From Paraburkholderia bannensis (lineage in GTDB: Bacteria > Pseudomonadota > Gammaproteobacteria > Burkholderiales > Burkholderiaceae): a stretch of DNA of 64,000 nucleotides. The notes below the pieces were generated by a model. It did no database searches. It was given only the letters and a program-made list of their open reading frames with translations, and was not told the DNA's origin. Of this stretch, positions 1 to 8,193 are shown one piece after another. Positions within the stretch are counted from its first letter, which is position 1. Each line of letters opens with the position of its first letter. The DNA is taken from contig NZ_JACHBW010000009.1 in NCBI RefSeq assembly GCF_014200455.1, positions 1 through 64,000 on the forward strand, written 5' to 3'. Both the position numbers and the translations under genes were made by a program.

Positions 1-102
1 TCGCTGTCGACGTCGGCGACCTTCAGCGCGACCACTTCACTGGCGCGCAGCCCCGCGCCGTACGCGACCGACAACGCGGTCTGGTGCTTCAGGTTCCGGG
101 CC
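1..102 (-). pseudogene. Tyrosine recombinase (phage integrase) fragment
   Basis: On the minus strand this stretch reads in frame through HQTALSVAYGAGLRASEVV followed by ALKVADVDS, the hallmark block around the first catalytic arginine of XerC-like tyrosine recombinases, especially those that travel with IS91-type transposases. The frame continues off the left edge, so the C-terminal catalytic part may exist outside the window. Upstream of about base 102 (the N-terminal side) the similarity stops and the DNA looks like repeat sequence, so the gene lacks its N-terminal half and is probably dead. It marks the left end of a mobile, low-GC accessory stretch. Confidence 0.55.
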
Positions 103-227
103 CGACCCGTTACGGATAGTCGGACTTCTCGATAACGGCCGACTGGCCAGCTCCGAAGAAGGCATCCCTTGACTGCATCTGACAGCTTCGCGATGTAGGT
201 CCGTAGAGGCCTCCTACTGAGCTCAAT

Positions 228-902
228 TCAAATAACCCGCACCTGCGGATAGCGAACTGTTTGGACGTATGGAACGGGATTGAGCCAAGCTCCTTCGATA
301 TTGTTGCAGGCCTCCTGTAGGTTTAGGAACAGCATCAGAAGATTGCCCGTAGGGGAATCACATACCACATGGATGCCTGGGAACGGATTGACACCCGAGT
401 TCAACGACAGTGGTGAGTTATCGAGCTTGATAAAACCTTTTTGAAGAAGGAAGACGCCGTCGAGCGCAGTTCCTGGAGTGTTGATTTTTGTTTGCTGAGT
501 CCATGTAGGAAGTGGGATGCCTAGAGACGTATGTGAATTTAAAATCCATCCGTGCGCCGTACTCATCTGAGCTGGCCCGTCGTAGGCAACGACAAAGTTC
601 AATATTTTTGGCGGAACCCATCCTGACGAAAACGACTTCGTGACGTTTGGCGTAAGTGCCTTAGCGTTGCTCGCTGCTCGAACGGATTGATCAATTGCGG
701 CTTGATCAAGCAGGGACTTAACCTCGATCGTAGCAACGACCGATTCGATCATGAAGCCGCTGACGCCGCCACCAAAACCCTTCTCCGTCTTTCCCTCAGT
801 CGAAGCGAATGGCGGATCGGTCTGAGAGCAGGCTATTGAATTGCCGCACCCCTGCGCTGTCCAATCTCTCGTTCCGTTCGGTGGAACACCGAACTGCGTC
901 AC
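228..902 (-). CDS. Hypothetical protein, possibly a truncated DUF6602-like protein
   Basis: The frame encodes 224 residues from a GTG at 902; no good ribosome binding site is visible there, and an ATG at 752 is an alternative start. The segment IESVVATIEVKSLLDQ near residue 52 has the hydrophobic-acidic-IEVKS pattern seen in DUF6602 and other restriction-nuclease-like folds, where E-x-K lies in the active site. In such proteins this motif is preceded by about 80 residues carrying the first acidic residue, and that part looks missing or replaced here by a glycine-rich stretch. No signal peptide or membrane segment is seen. The family call is tentative and the function is unknown. It may be a broken remnant in the accessory mosaic. 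Confidence 0.45.
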   Translation of the reverse strand: MTQFGVPPNGTRDWTAQGCGNSIACSQTDPPFASTEGKTEKGFGGGVSGFMIESVVATIEVKSLLDQAAIDQSVRAASNAKALTPNVTKSFSSGWVPPKILNFVVAYDGPAQMSTAHGWILNSHTSLGIPLPTWTQQTKINTPGTALDGVFLLQKGFIKLDNSPLSLNSGVNPFPGIHVVCDSPTGNLLMLFLNLQEACNNIEGAWLNPVPYVQTVRYPQVRVI

Positions 903-980
903 TTTACTCGTCAGGCTGGAGATTTCTGAAGAGGGTCTTCCGAGCGGACGTTGACGTCAAGAAGGGAGCGCGCGCCTGTT

Positions 981-1673
981 ATGCAAACAATTGGACCGCT
1001 AGCACGAGCATGGGTAGTCTGGGGCGTCGTCGCTGCTTTAGTTCTGGGTTACTACGCACTTTGGGCAATCGCGACCGAGGCGCCGAAAGCCGCGGTCGTC
1101 CTACGACCAGGCGCAATTGCACAGCTCGAAGTCACAAGCATTTTGGGGCACGCGGTTGGGTTCGAGGTACGGTTCCACCACGAACCAACGGAAAATCGGG
1201 AAGCGGAGCTTGGCCGCTATCGTTGGCTCAACGGCACGCCTGGAAAGCGAATATTCCCCAACCCGGGCGAAGCTTTAAAGATCAACATCTCAGTGAATGG
1301 TGGCCCACCACTGAGGCTCGAAGCAATGCCAGCCGGCGCGTGGAGCGAGACCGAAATTGCACGGACGCTGACGCCAAATCACTCGGTAGCATTCGGGGAA
1401 TGGCAATGGCCTTCGCCACAATCTGCGAGACTCACGGTCGCTCGTGGACGAAACAAAATCTCTTTCGAAATTGCGGATGTTGGGCCCTCGTTAGTTGGCG
1501 AGAGAGTCACACTAGTAGCAGACCCGCCTCTTTCCTTCAAAAGTGGGCAAAACGATTACCGATGGCTATGGTATGCGTGGCTTCTATGTCCAATTGGCGC
1601 TGTATGCCTCGCCATAACGTGGCTGCCTTTAGTTTGGCGAACTGTAAATGCAATTCGCGGACGCGCGGAGTAG
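981..1673 (+). CDS. Hypothetical two-helix membrane protein
   Basis: This 230-residue protein starts at the ATG at 981, which is preceded by AAGAAGGGAG; an in-frame TTG at 951 would add ten residues but has a poorer leader. One transmembrane helix lies near the N-terminus (WVVWGVVAALVLGYYALWAI) and a second near the C-terminus (the WLLCPIGAVCLAITWLPLVW region). Between them is a domain of about 150 residues, rich in beta-forming residues and probably periplasmic. I do not recognise the family. It stands alone on the plus strand in the accessory region and is followed by a repeat-bearing gap. The two-anchor topology suggests an envelope role, but nothing more specific can be said. Confidence 0.6.
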   Translation: MQTIGPLARAWVVWGVVAALVLGYYALWAIATEAPKAAVVLRPGAIAQLEVTSILGHAVGFEVRFHHEPTENREAELGRYRWLNGTPGKRIFPNPGEALKINISVNGGPPLRLEAMPAGAWSETEIARTLTPNHSVAFGEWQWPSPQSARLTVARGRNKISFEIADVGPSLVGERVTLVADPPLSFKSGQNDYRWLWYAWLLCPIGAVCLAITWLPLVWRTVNAIRGRAE

Positions 1674-1766
1674 CTCCCTGAGTCCTTAGGGATATCATGC
1701 ACGGCTCGTGCCGCTTCGTAGCCAGGCACAATTTGCCTCGTCGCCAAAGTGATGCCCCACGGCCGC

Positions 1767-1868
1767 GATTGTCGGCAATTTGGGCGTCGTTGCCGACTGG
1801 CCGCTCCTGGCCGCAATGCGTCCGACGACCGAGCGCGGCGATCACCTCGACCGCAAGTCTTATGCAAA
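1767..1868 (+). repeat. Dispersed degenerate repeat, copy 1
   Basis: This copy lies in the 302-base gap 1674-1975, which otherwise shows only an AT-rich leader for the next gene. It begins GATTGTCGGCAATTTGGGCG and reaches CTGGCCG at 1807-1813. It then continues through CCGAGCGCGGCGATC and CCTCG, matching the copy at 8138 over roughly 100 bases with one or two small gaps. Other copies start at 5121 and 6146. The copies are too diverged to be a recent duplication. Confidence 0.55.
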
Positions 1869-1975
1869 AGGCTTAACCCGACCCAGAGCAGCCCCCTGGA
1901 AAGGTGTTGGATTCTGGTCCAGTTGAGGACAAAATCTGGCGACAGACTTGGAATTAGAAAAAAAAAGGGAAGTCA

Positions 1976-2587
1976 ATGACTGAACATTTTAGTCAAAAGC
2001 CGAGCTGCACTATGAAACCATTTATCTTTGCGACAACTCTGATTTTCTCGGCGTATGTTGTTGCGCAGGAGGCCCCCTCATCCCCCGCAGTCGCTCAGTC
2101 GAATGTGGCAACGCAACTGTTCATGGATCTGTGCATCCCATCAGTTGGCAATCGCGAAGCGTTGAATGCGCTGGCTGCCAAGTATGACTTGCGTGACGTT
2201 GACCCATCGTTCTCTGAAAAAGTGCTGAGAGGAAAGGCCGGCAAGGTATGGTCAGCGCCGAGCCATTTAGGCAATTTCATCGTCATCTGGCAAGCCGACA
2301 ATTCTTGCTCCGTTTGGGCAAGGAGAGGCGACGCTGCCACCTCAATCCAGCATTTCAAACGCATAGTGACTGGCGCGCAACGCCCCGGTCTTCAACTGCG
2401 AGTTGTTTCGGATCGGGACATTGAAGGTCAGGGTGGAACGTACCATTATCTAGCTTACGTCCTGTCGAAGGTCGGCCAAGATGTTGGAACGTTCGCGAGC
2501 ATCGGTGCTACATCCTCAAATGCGGCGGAAGTCCAGGTGCGATTGAGGATAGAGCGAGCGAAGATTTCAACGCCGGTACAAAACTGA
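1976..2587 (+). CDS. Hypothetical secreted protein
   Basis: The 203-residue product starts at an ATG (1976) with a purine-rich site, AAAAGGGAAG, just upstream. A second ATG at 2012 would begin exactly at a classical signal peptide (MKPFIFATTLIFSAYVVAQ, cleavage before EAPSS), so either start leads to export. The mature part has two cysteines (in LCIPS and NSCSVW) that could form a disulfide. The pattern of an early LC, a central G-x-W-x-x-P and a later SC-x-VWAR recalls small uncharacterised Burkholderiales periplasmic proteins of the NMCC_0638 type; I hold that loosely. The gene is isolated and followed by 189 bases of non-coding DNA and then the insertion sequence. Confidence 0.65.
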   Translation: MTEHFSQKPSCTMKPFIFATTLIFSAYVVAQEAPSSPAVAQSNVATQLFMDLCIPSVGNREALNALAAKYDLRDVDPSFSEKVLRGKAGKVWSAPSHLGNFIVIWQADNSCSVWARRGDAATSIQHFKRIVTGAQRPGLQLRVVSDRDIEGQGGTYHYLAYVLSKVGQDVGTFASIGATSSNAAEVQVRLRIERAKISTPVQN

Positions 2588-2776
2588 TCCTCCTTTTGAG
2601 TGAACCCTTCGTCATCCAAATGATTTCGATCTTTCCGTGGCGACTTGCTTTCCCGCGGATTGTGCTCGGTTCGCCAAAATCAACCTAACTCACAGAAAAT
2701 CTAGGTCGCCAAGCTAGTGGAGACGCTGACGCCGAATCGTCGCCAATCTGGACACCGTCGTCGAGCGTCTCTTGTT

Positions 2777-2800
2777 GGCCGAGGGTGTGTCAAAACCCGC
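2777..2800 (+). repeat. Left terminal inverted repeat of the IS1182-type element
   Basis: It reads GGCCGAGGGTGTGTCAAAAC followed by CCGC. It matches the inverse of the right end (GGCCGAGGCCGTGTAAAAAC, CTCGC side) at 20 of 24 positions. The GTGT-x-AAAAC core lies at the end of the element, as in IS1182 relatives. Confidence 0.75.
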
Positions 2801-2844
2801 GCGATCACCTAGACTGAATCAACCTGTTAGCGCGCGAGGCGGAG

Positions 2845-4296
2845 ATGGGGCGATTTGTCGAAGGTGCGAACCGCAATCAGGCGACGTTGTTGCCGGAACG
2901 TCTCGAAGACTTTATCGCCGAAGACAATCCCGTCCGGATAGTCGATGCATTTGTCGACGAGCTCAATCTGGCTTCAATGGGATTCGAGGGCACCACACCC
3001 GCGAATACGGGCCGCCCGTCTTACCATCCGGCCGTTCTGCTCAAACTCTACATCTACGGCTATCTCAACCGCGTGCAGTCGAGCCGACGTCTGGAGCGCG
3101 AGTGCCAGCGTAATGTCGAACTGATGTGGTTGACCGGACGGCTCGCGCCGGACTTCAAGACGATCGCCGAATTCAGACGCAACAACAGCGCTGGCATTCG
3201 CAATGTATGCCGGCGCTTCGTGGTGATATGCCGCGACCTGAAGCTCTTCACACAAGCTGCGGTCGCCATCGACGGCAGCAAGTTCAAGGCCGTCAACAGC
3301 CGCGATAACAACTTCACGCCCAACAAGATTGCGAAGCGTCAGGAACAGATCGAGCAAAGCATTCAGCGTTATCTGGATGCTCTGGAAACGGCTGATCGCA
3401 CGCAACCAGTCGAGGTAGAAGCCAAAACCGAACGGCTACGGGACAAAATCGAGACGCTGCGCGAGCAGATGCGCGATCTCGATCGTGCCGCAGAACTGTT
3501 GAATGATTTACCGGGAAAACAGGTGTCGCTGACTGATCCCGACTCACGTTCGATGATGTCACAGGCCAAGGGCACAGGCGTGGTGGGCTACAACGTCCAG
3601 GTGGCTGTTGATACGAAGCACCACCTCATCGTGACACACGAAGTGACGAACGTCGGTAGTGACCGCGCTCAGCTAAGCCCAATGGCCAAAGCCGCGCGCG
3701 AAGCGATGGGCAAGAAGAAGCTCAAGGCACTGGCCGATCGCGGATACTTCAATGCAACGGAAATCAAGGCTTGCGACGACGCGGGAATTGCGGCGCTGGT
3801 GCCGAAAACACAAACATCGAGCGCAAGGGCTGACGGGCGGTTCGACCGAGCCGACTTCATCTATATCGCCAGGGACGATCAGTACCTGTGTCCAGCAGGC
3901 CAACGGGCGATTTACCGGTTCAGTTCGGTTGAGCGCGAAAATCCAATGACCTTGCATACCTACTGGAGTAGCGCTTGCCCGAAGTGCCCGATGAAAAGCC
4001 AGTGCACGCCAGCAGACTACAGACGCATCCGACGATGGGAGCACGAGGCGGTGCTTGAGGCGATGCAGTCAAGACTGGATCGCCAGCTTGACGCCATGAC
4101 GATACGACGCCGGACGGTCGAACACGTGTTCGGCACACTCAAACACTGGATGGGCTCGACCCACTTCCAGACTCGCGGTTTGGGCCATGTTGCGGCCGAA
4201 ATGAGTTTGCATGTGCTGGCATACAACCTCAAGCGAGTCATCAGGATTCTCGGATTCGCAAAGACGATGCGAGCGATGAAGCTGGCAGGCGCGTAA
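2845..4296 (+). CDS. IS1182-family transposase
   Basis: This DDE transposase of 483 residues catalyses movement of the surrounding element. The N-terminal DUF772-type domain includes GRPSYHPAVLLKLYIYGYLN (residues about 56-75) and the helix with EFRRNN near residue 110. The catalytic core follows: AIDGSKFKAVNS supplies the first aspartate, ALADRGYFN the second, and the C-terminal RRRTVEHVFGTLKHWMG motif holds the catalytic glutamate. A coiled-coil-like insertion rich in E, R and Q (about residues 160-225) and a C-x2-C...C zinc-like motif (CPKCPMKSQC) are typical of this family. Length and frame are complete, so the protein is probably active. Codon use and GC differ little from the host genes. 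Confidence 0.9.
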   Translation: MGRFVEGANRNQATLLPERLEDFIAEDNPVRIVDAFVDELNLASMGFEGTTPANTGRPSYHPAVLLKLYIYGYLNRVQSSRRLERECQRNVELMWLTGRLAPDFKTIAEFRRNNSAGIRNVCRRFVVICRDLKLFTQAAVAIDGSKFKAVNSRDNNFTPNKIAKRQEQIEQSIQRYLDALETADRTQPVEVEAKTERLRDKIETLREQMRDLDRAAELLNDLPGKQVSLTDPDSRSMMSQAKGTGVVGYNVQVAVDTKHHLIVTHEVTNVGSDRAQLSPMAKAAREAMGKKKLKALADRGYFNATEIKACDDAGIAALVPKTQTSSARADGRFDRADFIYIARDDQYLCPAGQRAIYRFSSVERENPMTLHTYWSSACPKCPMKSQCTPADYRRIRRWEHEAVLEAMQSRLDRQLDAMTIRRRTVEHVFGTLKHWMGSTHFQTRGLGHVAAEMSLHVLAYNLKRVIRILGFAKTMRAMKLAGA

Positions 4297-4404
4297 GCTC
4301 AGCGCGCTGATGCTGTTTGCCCGAAAAAAACGATCGCTTCATCTGCCTGCGCTTCGGCCGAAAGCAACTGCTCGCCCAATTGGGCGTCGCCGGCTGGCCT
4401 TGCT

Positions 4405-4428
4405 GCGAGTTTTTACACGGCCTCGGCC
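4405..4428 (-). repeat. Right terminal inverted repeat of the IS1182-type element
   Basis: It reads GCGAGTTTTTACACGGCCTC then GGCC on the plus strand, the imperfect inverse of the left end at 2777-2800. It fixes the right boundary of the element 57 bases before the next gene. Confidence 0.75.
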
Positions 4429-4485
4429 GCACCGGGACGGATATACTCGTCGTCAATTTCCATCTGACATGGAACAAGAGAAACC

Positions 4486-5109
4486 ATGAGTCTGCATACA
4501 TACATGCTCTTTGTTGGCGCGAGTCTTGTTTTGTCTCTCGTCCCCGGACCCGATATGTTGTTCCTGCTTGGGAGGACGATTGCTCAGGGACGTGCAGCAG
4601 GGTTATGTGCTGCGTTCGGAATTAATCTCGGCTCCTACGTGCATCTATTCGCGGCGATAACTGGTCTCTCGGCGCTTGTATTGGCATCAGCGACGGCGTT
4701 CACTGCTGTAAAGTGGGTGGGCGCGGCGTACCTCATCTACCTTGGCTGGGGAGCATTGCGCTCCAAGGGCGTCGCCCTCCCTGTCGGCGATACCAAGAAG
4801 AAAGCTCTCCGTCTCATCTTCTGGCAAGGCTTTCTCAGTGATGTCTTGAATCCGAAAGTCGCTCTGTTCTACATCGCATTGCTTCCCCAGTTCATGAACG
4901 CACACGACCCGAGTCCTGTAAAACATCTCATTGCGTTGGGCGTGACTGGCAATATGGTTGGAATATCCATGAGCATCACCTACGTTTTCCTTGCAGCGAG
5001 AATGACAAGAGTATTTCGTCGTAATCAAGCTATTTCTTCATGGTTGACTAAGACAATGGGCGCGTTGTTCGTCGGGCTAGGTCTGAAGTTGGCAACCGAG
5101 AAAATTTGA
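4486..5109 (+). CDS. LysE/RhtB-family amino acid exporter
   Basis: A 207-residue inner-membrane exporter with about six transmembrane segments. The family signature PGPDMLFLLGRTIAQGR (residues 20-36) and GAAYLIYLGWGALRS (about 78-92) are clear. The conserved GFLSDVLNPKVALFYIALLPQF block starts the second half, marking the usual duplicated LysE topology. Members export amino acids such as lysine, homoserine, threonine or leucine, but the substrate cannot be read from sequence. The start at 4486 has AGAGAAA upstream. The gene begins 57 bases beyond the right end of the insertion sequence, so its original promoter may have been altered by the insertion. No regulator is adjacent. Confidence 0.85.
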   Translation: MSLHTYMLFVGASLVLSLVPGPDMLFLLGRTIAQGRAAGLCAAFGINLGSYVHLFAAITGLSALVLASATAFTAVKWVGAAYLIYLGWGALRSKGVALPVGDTKKKALRLIFWQGFLSDVLNPKVALFYIALLPQFMNAHDPSPVKHLIALGVTGNMVGISMSITYVFLAARMTRVFRRNQAISSWLTKTMGALFVGLGLKLATEKI

Positions 5110-5120
5110 TGATGCTTGCC

Positions 5121-5176
5121 GATTGTTGACGATCTGGCAAACCATGCCGAATGACTCAAACTGGCCGGCTACTGAC
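5121..5176 (+). repeat. Dispersed degenerate repeat, copy 2
   Basis: This 56-base element starts 11 bases after the LysE stop codon. It aligns without gaps to the copies at 6146-6201 and 8138-8193, with about 70 percent identity by eye to the latter. Shared core: CGAATG-x-CTC-x-AACTGGCCG. It lies in the convergent gap between the exporter and the methyltransferase. Confidence 0.6.
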
Positions 5177-5251
5177 TCATGCGTCGCGCAGGAGAGAGTG
5201 CAGCAACTGACTCGTTCAATGTGAGCTTGAAGTCGTCCTTCAATCTTGCAG

Positions 5252-6079
5252 CTAAGCAGCAGTGGCCTGAACAAGACGCAGGCCCCATCCTGTCTGCAAC
5301 TTGCCGTCTTCGCCTTGCATGGGCGCAAACGCCGCCAACAGTTCGCTCTTGAACTGTGCGCGCGCCGTTTCCGACAGCCGGTCGGCATCGTAGGTGTCCA
5401 ACATGTCCAACCAGAGCTGCTCGGGTGTAGGCGTCCAGTTGATTTCGATGTCTTCAAAAGCGACATCAACAAAATCAGGCTTTAGTAACTCTTGCCAACC
5501 AACTTCACTGCGTGTGCGCGTGTCACCGAGTCGTAACTGTTCGAGCTGTGTCTTCGCAATCGGCTTGAATATATCCAAAAAGACTTCGCCGACCTTTCCA
5601 GTTAAAAACGTCCGCCCGACGATAGCGGCAAAGCTGCCGCCCTCACGCAAGACCCGGCGAATCTCTCGAACAACTTGCTCAATATCATCCATCAGCATGA
5701 GAGCCATGTGCGACAGCACGTAGTCTACCGAGCCGCTTTCGAACGACAGTTCTTGTGCACGCTCATTGAGCAATCGTATTTCGCGTGGCAATATTCTCCG
5801 AGCCGCGCTTAACTCGCCATCACTCATGTCTATGCCGATCAGCCTCGTTGCCGCATGGCCCCTGTCGTTCAGAATTTTCAGCAGTGGTCCATCACCACAT
5901 GCTAGGTCCAGCACAGTCCGCGAAATCGCTTCATTCGGCACACGATTCGCCAGTGCGTGGTAGGAGGAGGGGTATTCTGCCTGCGCGGATCGTGCGGGCA
6001 GATTGCCATAGGCTCGACGTGTTGCTCCTGCCCGACGGCGGTGAAAATCTTTCAAATAGATTTCTGTTTGCGAGGTCAT
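5252..6079 (-). CDS. Class I SAM-dependent methyltransferase
   Basis: The protein is 275 residues if started at the ATG at 6079. The frame is open up to 6256, but the extra N-terminus is low complexity and overlaps a repeat. Motif I, TVLDLACGDGPLL (residues 55-67), binds S-adenosylmethionine; IGIDMSDGEL supplies the acidic ribose-binding residue. The segments SVDYVLSHMALMLMDD and REIRRVLREGGSF are motifs typical of Methyltransf_11/25 enzymes such as UbiE-like and small-molecule methyltransferases. The substrate is unknown. The C-terminal 90 residues contain a tryptophan-rich helical segment (WLDMLDTYDADRLSE) that probably contributes to substrate specificity. The gene is flanked on both sides by repeat copies and stands as a single-gene cassette. 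Confidence 0.8.
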   Translation of the reverse strand: MTSQTEIYLKDFHRRRAGATRRAYGNLPARSAQAEYPSSYHALANRVPNEAISRTVLDLACGDGPLLKILNDRGHAATRLIGIDMSDGELSAARRILPREIRLLNERAQELSFESGSVDYVLSHMALMLMDDIEQVVREIRRVLREGGSFAAIVGRTFLTGKVGEVFLDIFKPIAKTQLEQLRLGDTRTRSEVGWQELLKPDFVDVAFEDIEINWTPTPEQLWLDMLDTYDADRLSETARAQFKSELLAAFAPMQGEDGKLQTGWGLRLVQATAA

Positions 6080-6145
6080 TCTTGCGCCATGCGATTTTTC
6101 GTTATTGGAGAGCACTCTTGACTCTAGAGTCATAAAACCCACGGG

Positions 6146-6201
6146 GATTGTCGACGAACTAGACCACGATGTCGAACGTCCCCAATTGGCCGGGTTCTGT
6201 C
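6146..6201 (+). repeat. Dispersed degenerate repeat, copy 3
   Basis: This 56-base copy lies between the methyltransferase start and the end of the ATPase gene (270-base gap 6080-6349). It shares GTCGAC-x-AACT and TGTCGAAC...AATTGGCCG with the copy at 8138; about 35 of 49 compared positions agree. Downstream, 6239-6300 holds further GC-rich inverted segments (GTCGGCAGCACCCGACCCTG) that may belong to a longer version of the repeat. Confidence 0.6.
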
Positions 6202-6349
6202 CGATGCAAATTGCATATCCCGTGGGTCGCGCGCAGACGGCGACGGTCGGCAGCACCCGACCCTGAAGAGCCAGTCAGTTCTCCCCATAGCAGTCATCGG
6301 ACATCTCCACATTCGTTCTTCGTTCGCCCCATAAAGAACCGAATCCGAG

Positions 6350-8002
6350 TCAGTTCCTTTTGCTTGTTCCTGACCTTTTGCGTTTATCGAGACGAGCCGG
6401 AGGCACTATGTCAAGTGCCCTCCACAACATCGGATGAACATTAATGGACGAACTTTTTTTATAGTGTCCTTCTGAAATGCCTCGATCATCGAGATGCGAC
6501 CAGCTAACGCTCGCGGTTGCTTCGGGCTTTATTCCTATAATTGATACTGTATAAAGCACCTTCAAGACTTGGATAACGCATGCGTTTGCGGTTTTTTCAT
6601 TGTTCAAATATTCTCTTGCAATTCTTCCCACTGGATCAGTTTCTGGGATCTCTGACCAGTGCTCTTGGATGCATTCCTGAAGCTGCTCTTCAGTGATCTC
6701 CGAGTACCTGAAGTGCGATTGCCGCCCTCTAAGCAACTCGGTGCAAGCCGCGAGCGACGCGTAGTGACTACTCCACTCATCCCGAAGCGAGCGCAATCTT
6801 CCAGTTGAATATTTTCGTTCAGCGTCTTGCACGGTCGATGGTGGTACGTACTCTTTTCCCTCGCACAATTCAATGCACTCGTTAACAAATGCAATCACGT
6901 CGCGTGGCCTAAGCAGCGTTCGTGTTAATAGATATTCGAGTGCAGATTCTCCGCGCACGTCGCCACGAAAAACGTCATCAAACGTCACTTTCTTTTGCGT
7001 GTACTGTTCACGGATTAATTTATCGACCCTCAAATCGATTAATTGCTTCAGTTGCGCCTTACTCCATCGCAACCGTAATATTAATCCAGAGAATTTTTCT
7101 TCTTGAAAACCGGCATCGCGTGTTTCCTCAAACACCGATTGAAGCAGATCCTCTCTAATCGCGATCACTGTCTTAACGGCGCGAATCCGCTGGAATGCCC
7201 GCACCGTCTCAATCAAAGCGCGGATAAGCTTATAACGAATACGGTCGTCAACCCACGACTCGTCGAGGCGATCAATAACCAGATAGAACCGATTTTTTGG
7301 GTCAGTAAAAATCTCATCGGCTAGAAGTGTTATTATTTCACCCAGTTCCCGAACCTGATTTTCATTGACTACCGATTGCGCTTTGTGCATCACCTCAGCT
7401 TTTACTTCATCAGTGAGGCTGCGTCCACCCGAAGCATTTAATGTCACGCCATGGGCCTTCACATCTATCGCAGCAGAAAGCTTTCTCTCGAGCTTTGATG
7501 TAAACTCTTTAACACGCGTCTCGGTATCTTGCCAAAATTGATCATTCCACTGCCTCAAATATTCGACAGCTCGCTTCTTTGCAGGATCTCGGGAGAATAG
7601 ATCTCTGAACTGTTCAAGAAAACTCCACGGGTCATCTCGCGATATACGATATCGTTTGCACAACAATTCGACCACAAATACATGTCGCCAAAGGAGCTGA
7701 TAGAATAAATCCAGCTTGACGCCAGCGGATTCGAAAAATTGAATGATATCGGAGTTTGCGACGTAACTTAGCGACAACGCCTCTGCGCGAATCTCGATTG
7801 CATTCGATTGGCTCGCGAGAAGCCGACCAAGTAGGGCACTTTTGCCTGCGCCGACGCGACCGACAACGATTCTCTTCGGATCATCACAATCCAACAATGC
7901 CCCGAGATCGCCAGTGTCGAAAAAACAATCGCGTAAAAATCTTTCGTCGGACTCGGCGTCCATCGCGCCTACTGAGCTATTCCTGCGAAATACGTAACGC
8001 AT
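6350..8002 (-). CDS. Sll1717-type P-loop ATPase, candidate defence or stress protein
   Basis: A 550-residue soluble protein. Walker A is GRVGAGKSALLGRLL (about residues 48-62) and Walker B is FYLVIDRLDESW (about 239-250). The opening FFDTGDLGALLD before Walker A is characteristic of the P-loop ATPase Sll1717 family, related to KAP/STAND NTPases. Sensor-like arginines follow in AIREDLLQSVF and RPRDVIAFVNECIELC. The C-terminal 150 residues look helical with no recognisable effector domain. GGAAGG eight bases before the ATG at 8002 supports the start. The gene is conspicuously AT-rich relative to the window and lies between two repeat copies, as expected for acquired DNA. Related NTPases occur in antiphage islands, but a defence role here is inference. 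Confidence 0.7.
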   Translation of the reverse strand: MRYVFRRNSSVGAMDAESDERFLRDCFFDTGDLGALLDCDDPKRIVVGRVGAGKSALLGRLLASQSNAIEIRAEALSLSYVANSDIIQFFESAGVKLDLFYQLLWRHVFVVELLCKRYRISRDDPWSFLEQFRDLFSRDPAKKRAVEYLRQWNDQFWQDTETRVKEFTSKLERKLSAAIDVKAHGVTLNASGGRSLTDEVKAEVMHKAQSVVNENQVRELGEIITLLADEIFTDPKNRFYLVIDRLDESWVDDRIRYKLIRALIETVRAFQRIRAVKTVIAIREDLLQSVFEETRDAGFQEEKFSGLILRLRWSKAQLKQLIDLRVDKLIREQYTQKKVTFDDVFRGDVRGESALEYLLTRTLLRPRDVIAFVNECIELCEGKEYVPPSTVQDAERKYSTGRLRSLRDEWSSHYASLAACTELLRGRQSHFRYSEITEEQLQECIQEHWSEIPETDPVGRIAREYLNNEKTANACVIQVLKVLYTVSIIGIKPEATASVSWSHLDDRGISEGHYKKSSSINVHPMLWRALDIVPPARLDKRKRSGTSKRN

Positions 8003-8137
8003 AGCGGCCCTTCCCGGTTCTTGTAGTGGTCTTTGACACCAATTCTAAGGTAAAGCGCGTTTTGCCGGATAGGCATGCGAATACCGGTGTGGCGGCTGGC
8101 TGAATATGGCGTTACTTGGTTTGTGTCTACGCGTGTT

Positions 8138-8193
8138 GATCGTCGACCAACTGGGCGATCGTGTCGAATGGCTCTAACTGGCCGACCACCGCC
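8138..8193 (+). repeat. Dispersed degenerate repeat, copy 4
   Basis: The 56-base core begins GATCGTCGACCAACTGGGCG, upstream of the ATPase start. Similarity to the copy at 1767 continues past this core to about base 8260 (CCGAGAGCGGCGATC then GCGACCCGTTGCTGCC). This longer form suggests an original unit of at least 120 bases. Confidence 0.6.

Larger units (their letters stand above)
2777..4428 (+). mobile_element. IS1182-family insertion sequence
   Basis: A single transposase gene is bracketed by imperfect 24-base terminal inverted repeats at 2777-2800 and 4405-4428. This gives an element of 1652 bp, in the usual size range of the family. The inner right end contains a perfect palindrome, CGCCCAATTGGGCG, at 4374-4387. 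No convincing target-site duplication is visible in the four bases on either side, so the insertion may be old or its flanks rearranged. The reading frame is intact. Confidence 0.8.

Noticed and set aside
6080..6256. N-terminal extension of the methyltransferase up to base 6256
   Set aside because: The extra residues are low complexity, coincide with the repeat at 6146-6201 and lack a ribosome binding site; the ATG at 6079 begins just before the conserved fold.
5121..8193. Integron-like cassette array, with the repeats as attC sites
   Set aside because: The repeats lack paired RYYYAAC and GTTRRRY core sites, cargo genes point in both directions, and the recombinase fragment at base 1 is not an integron integrase.
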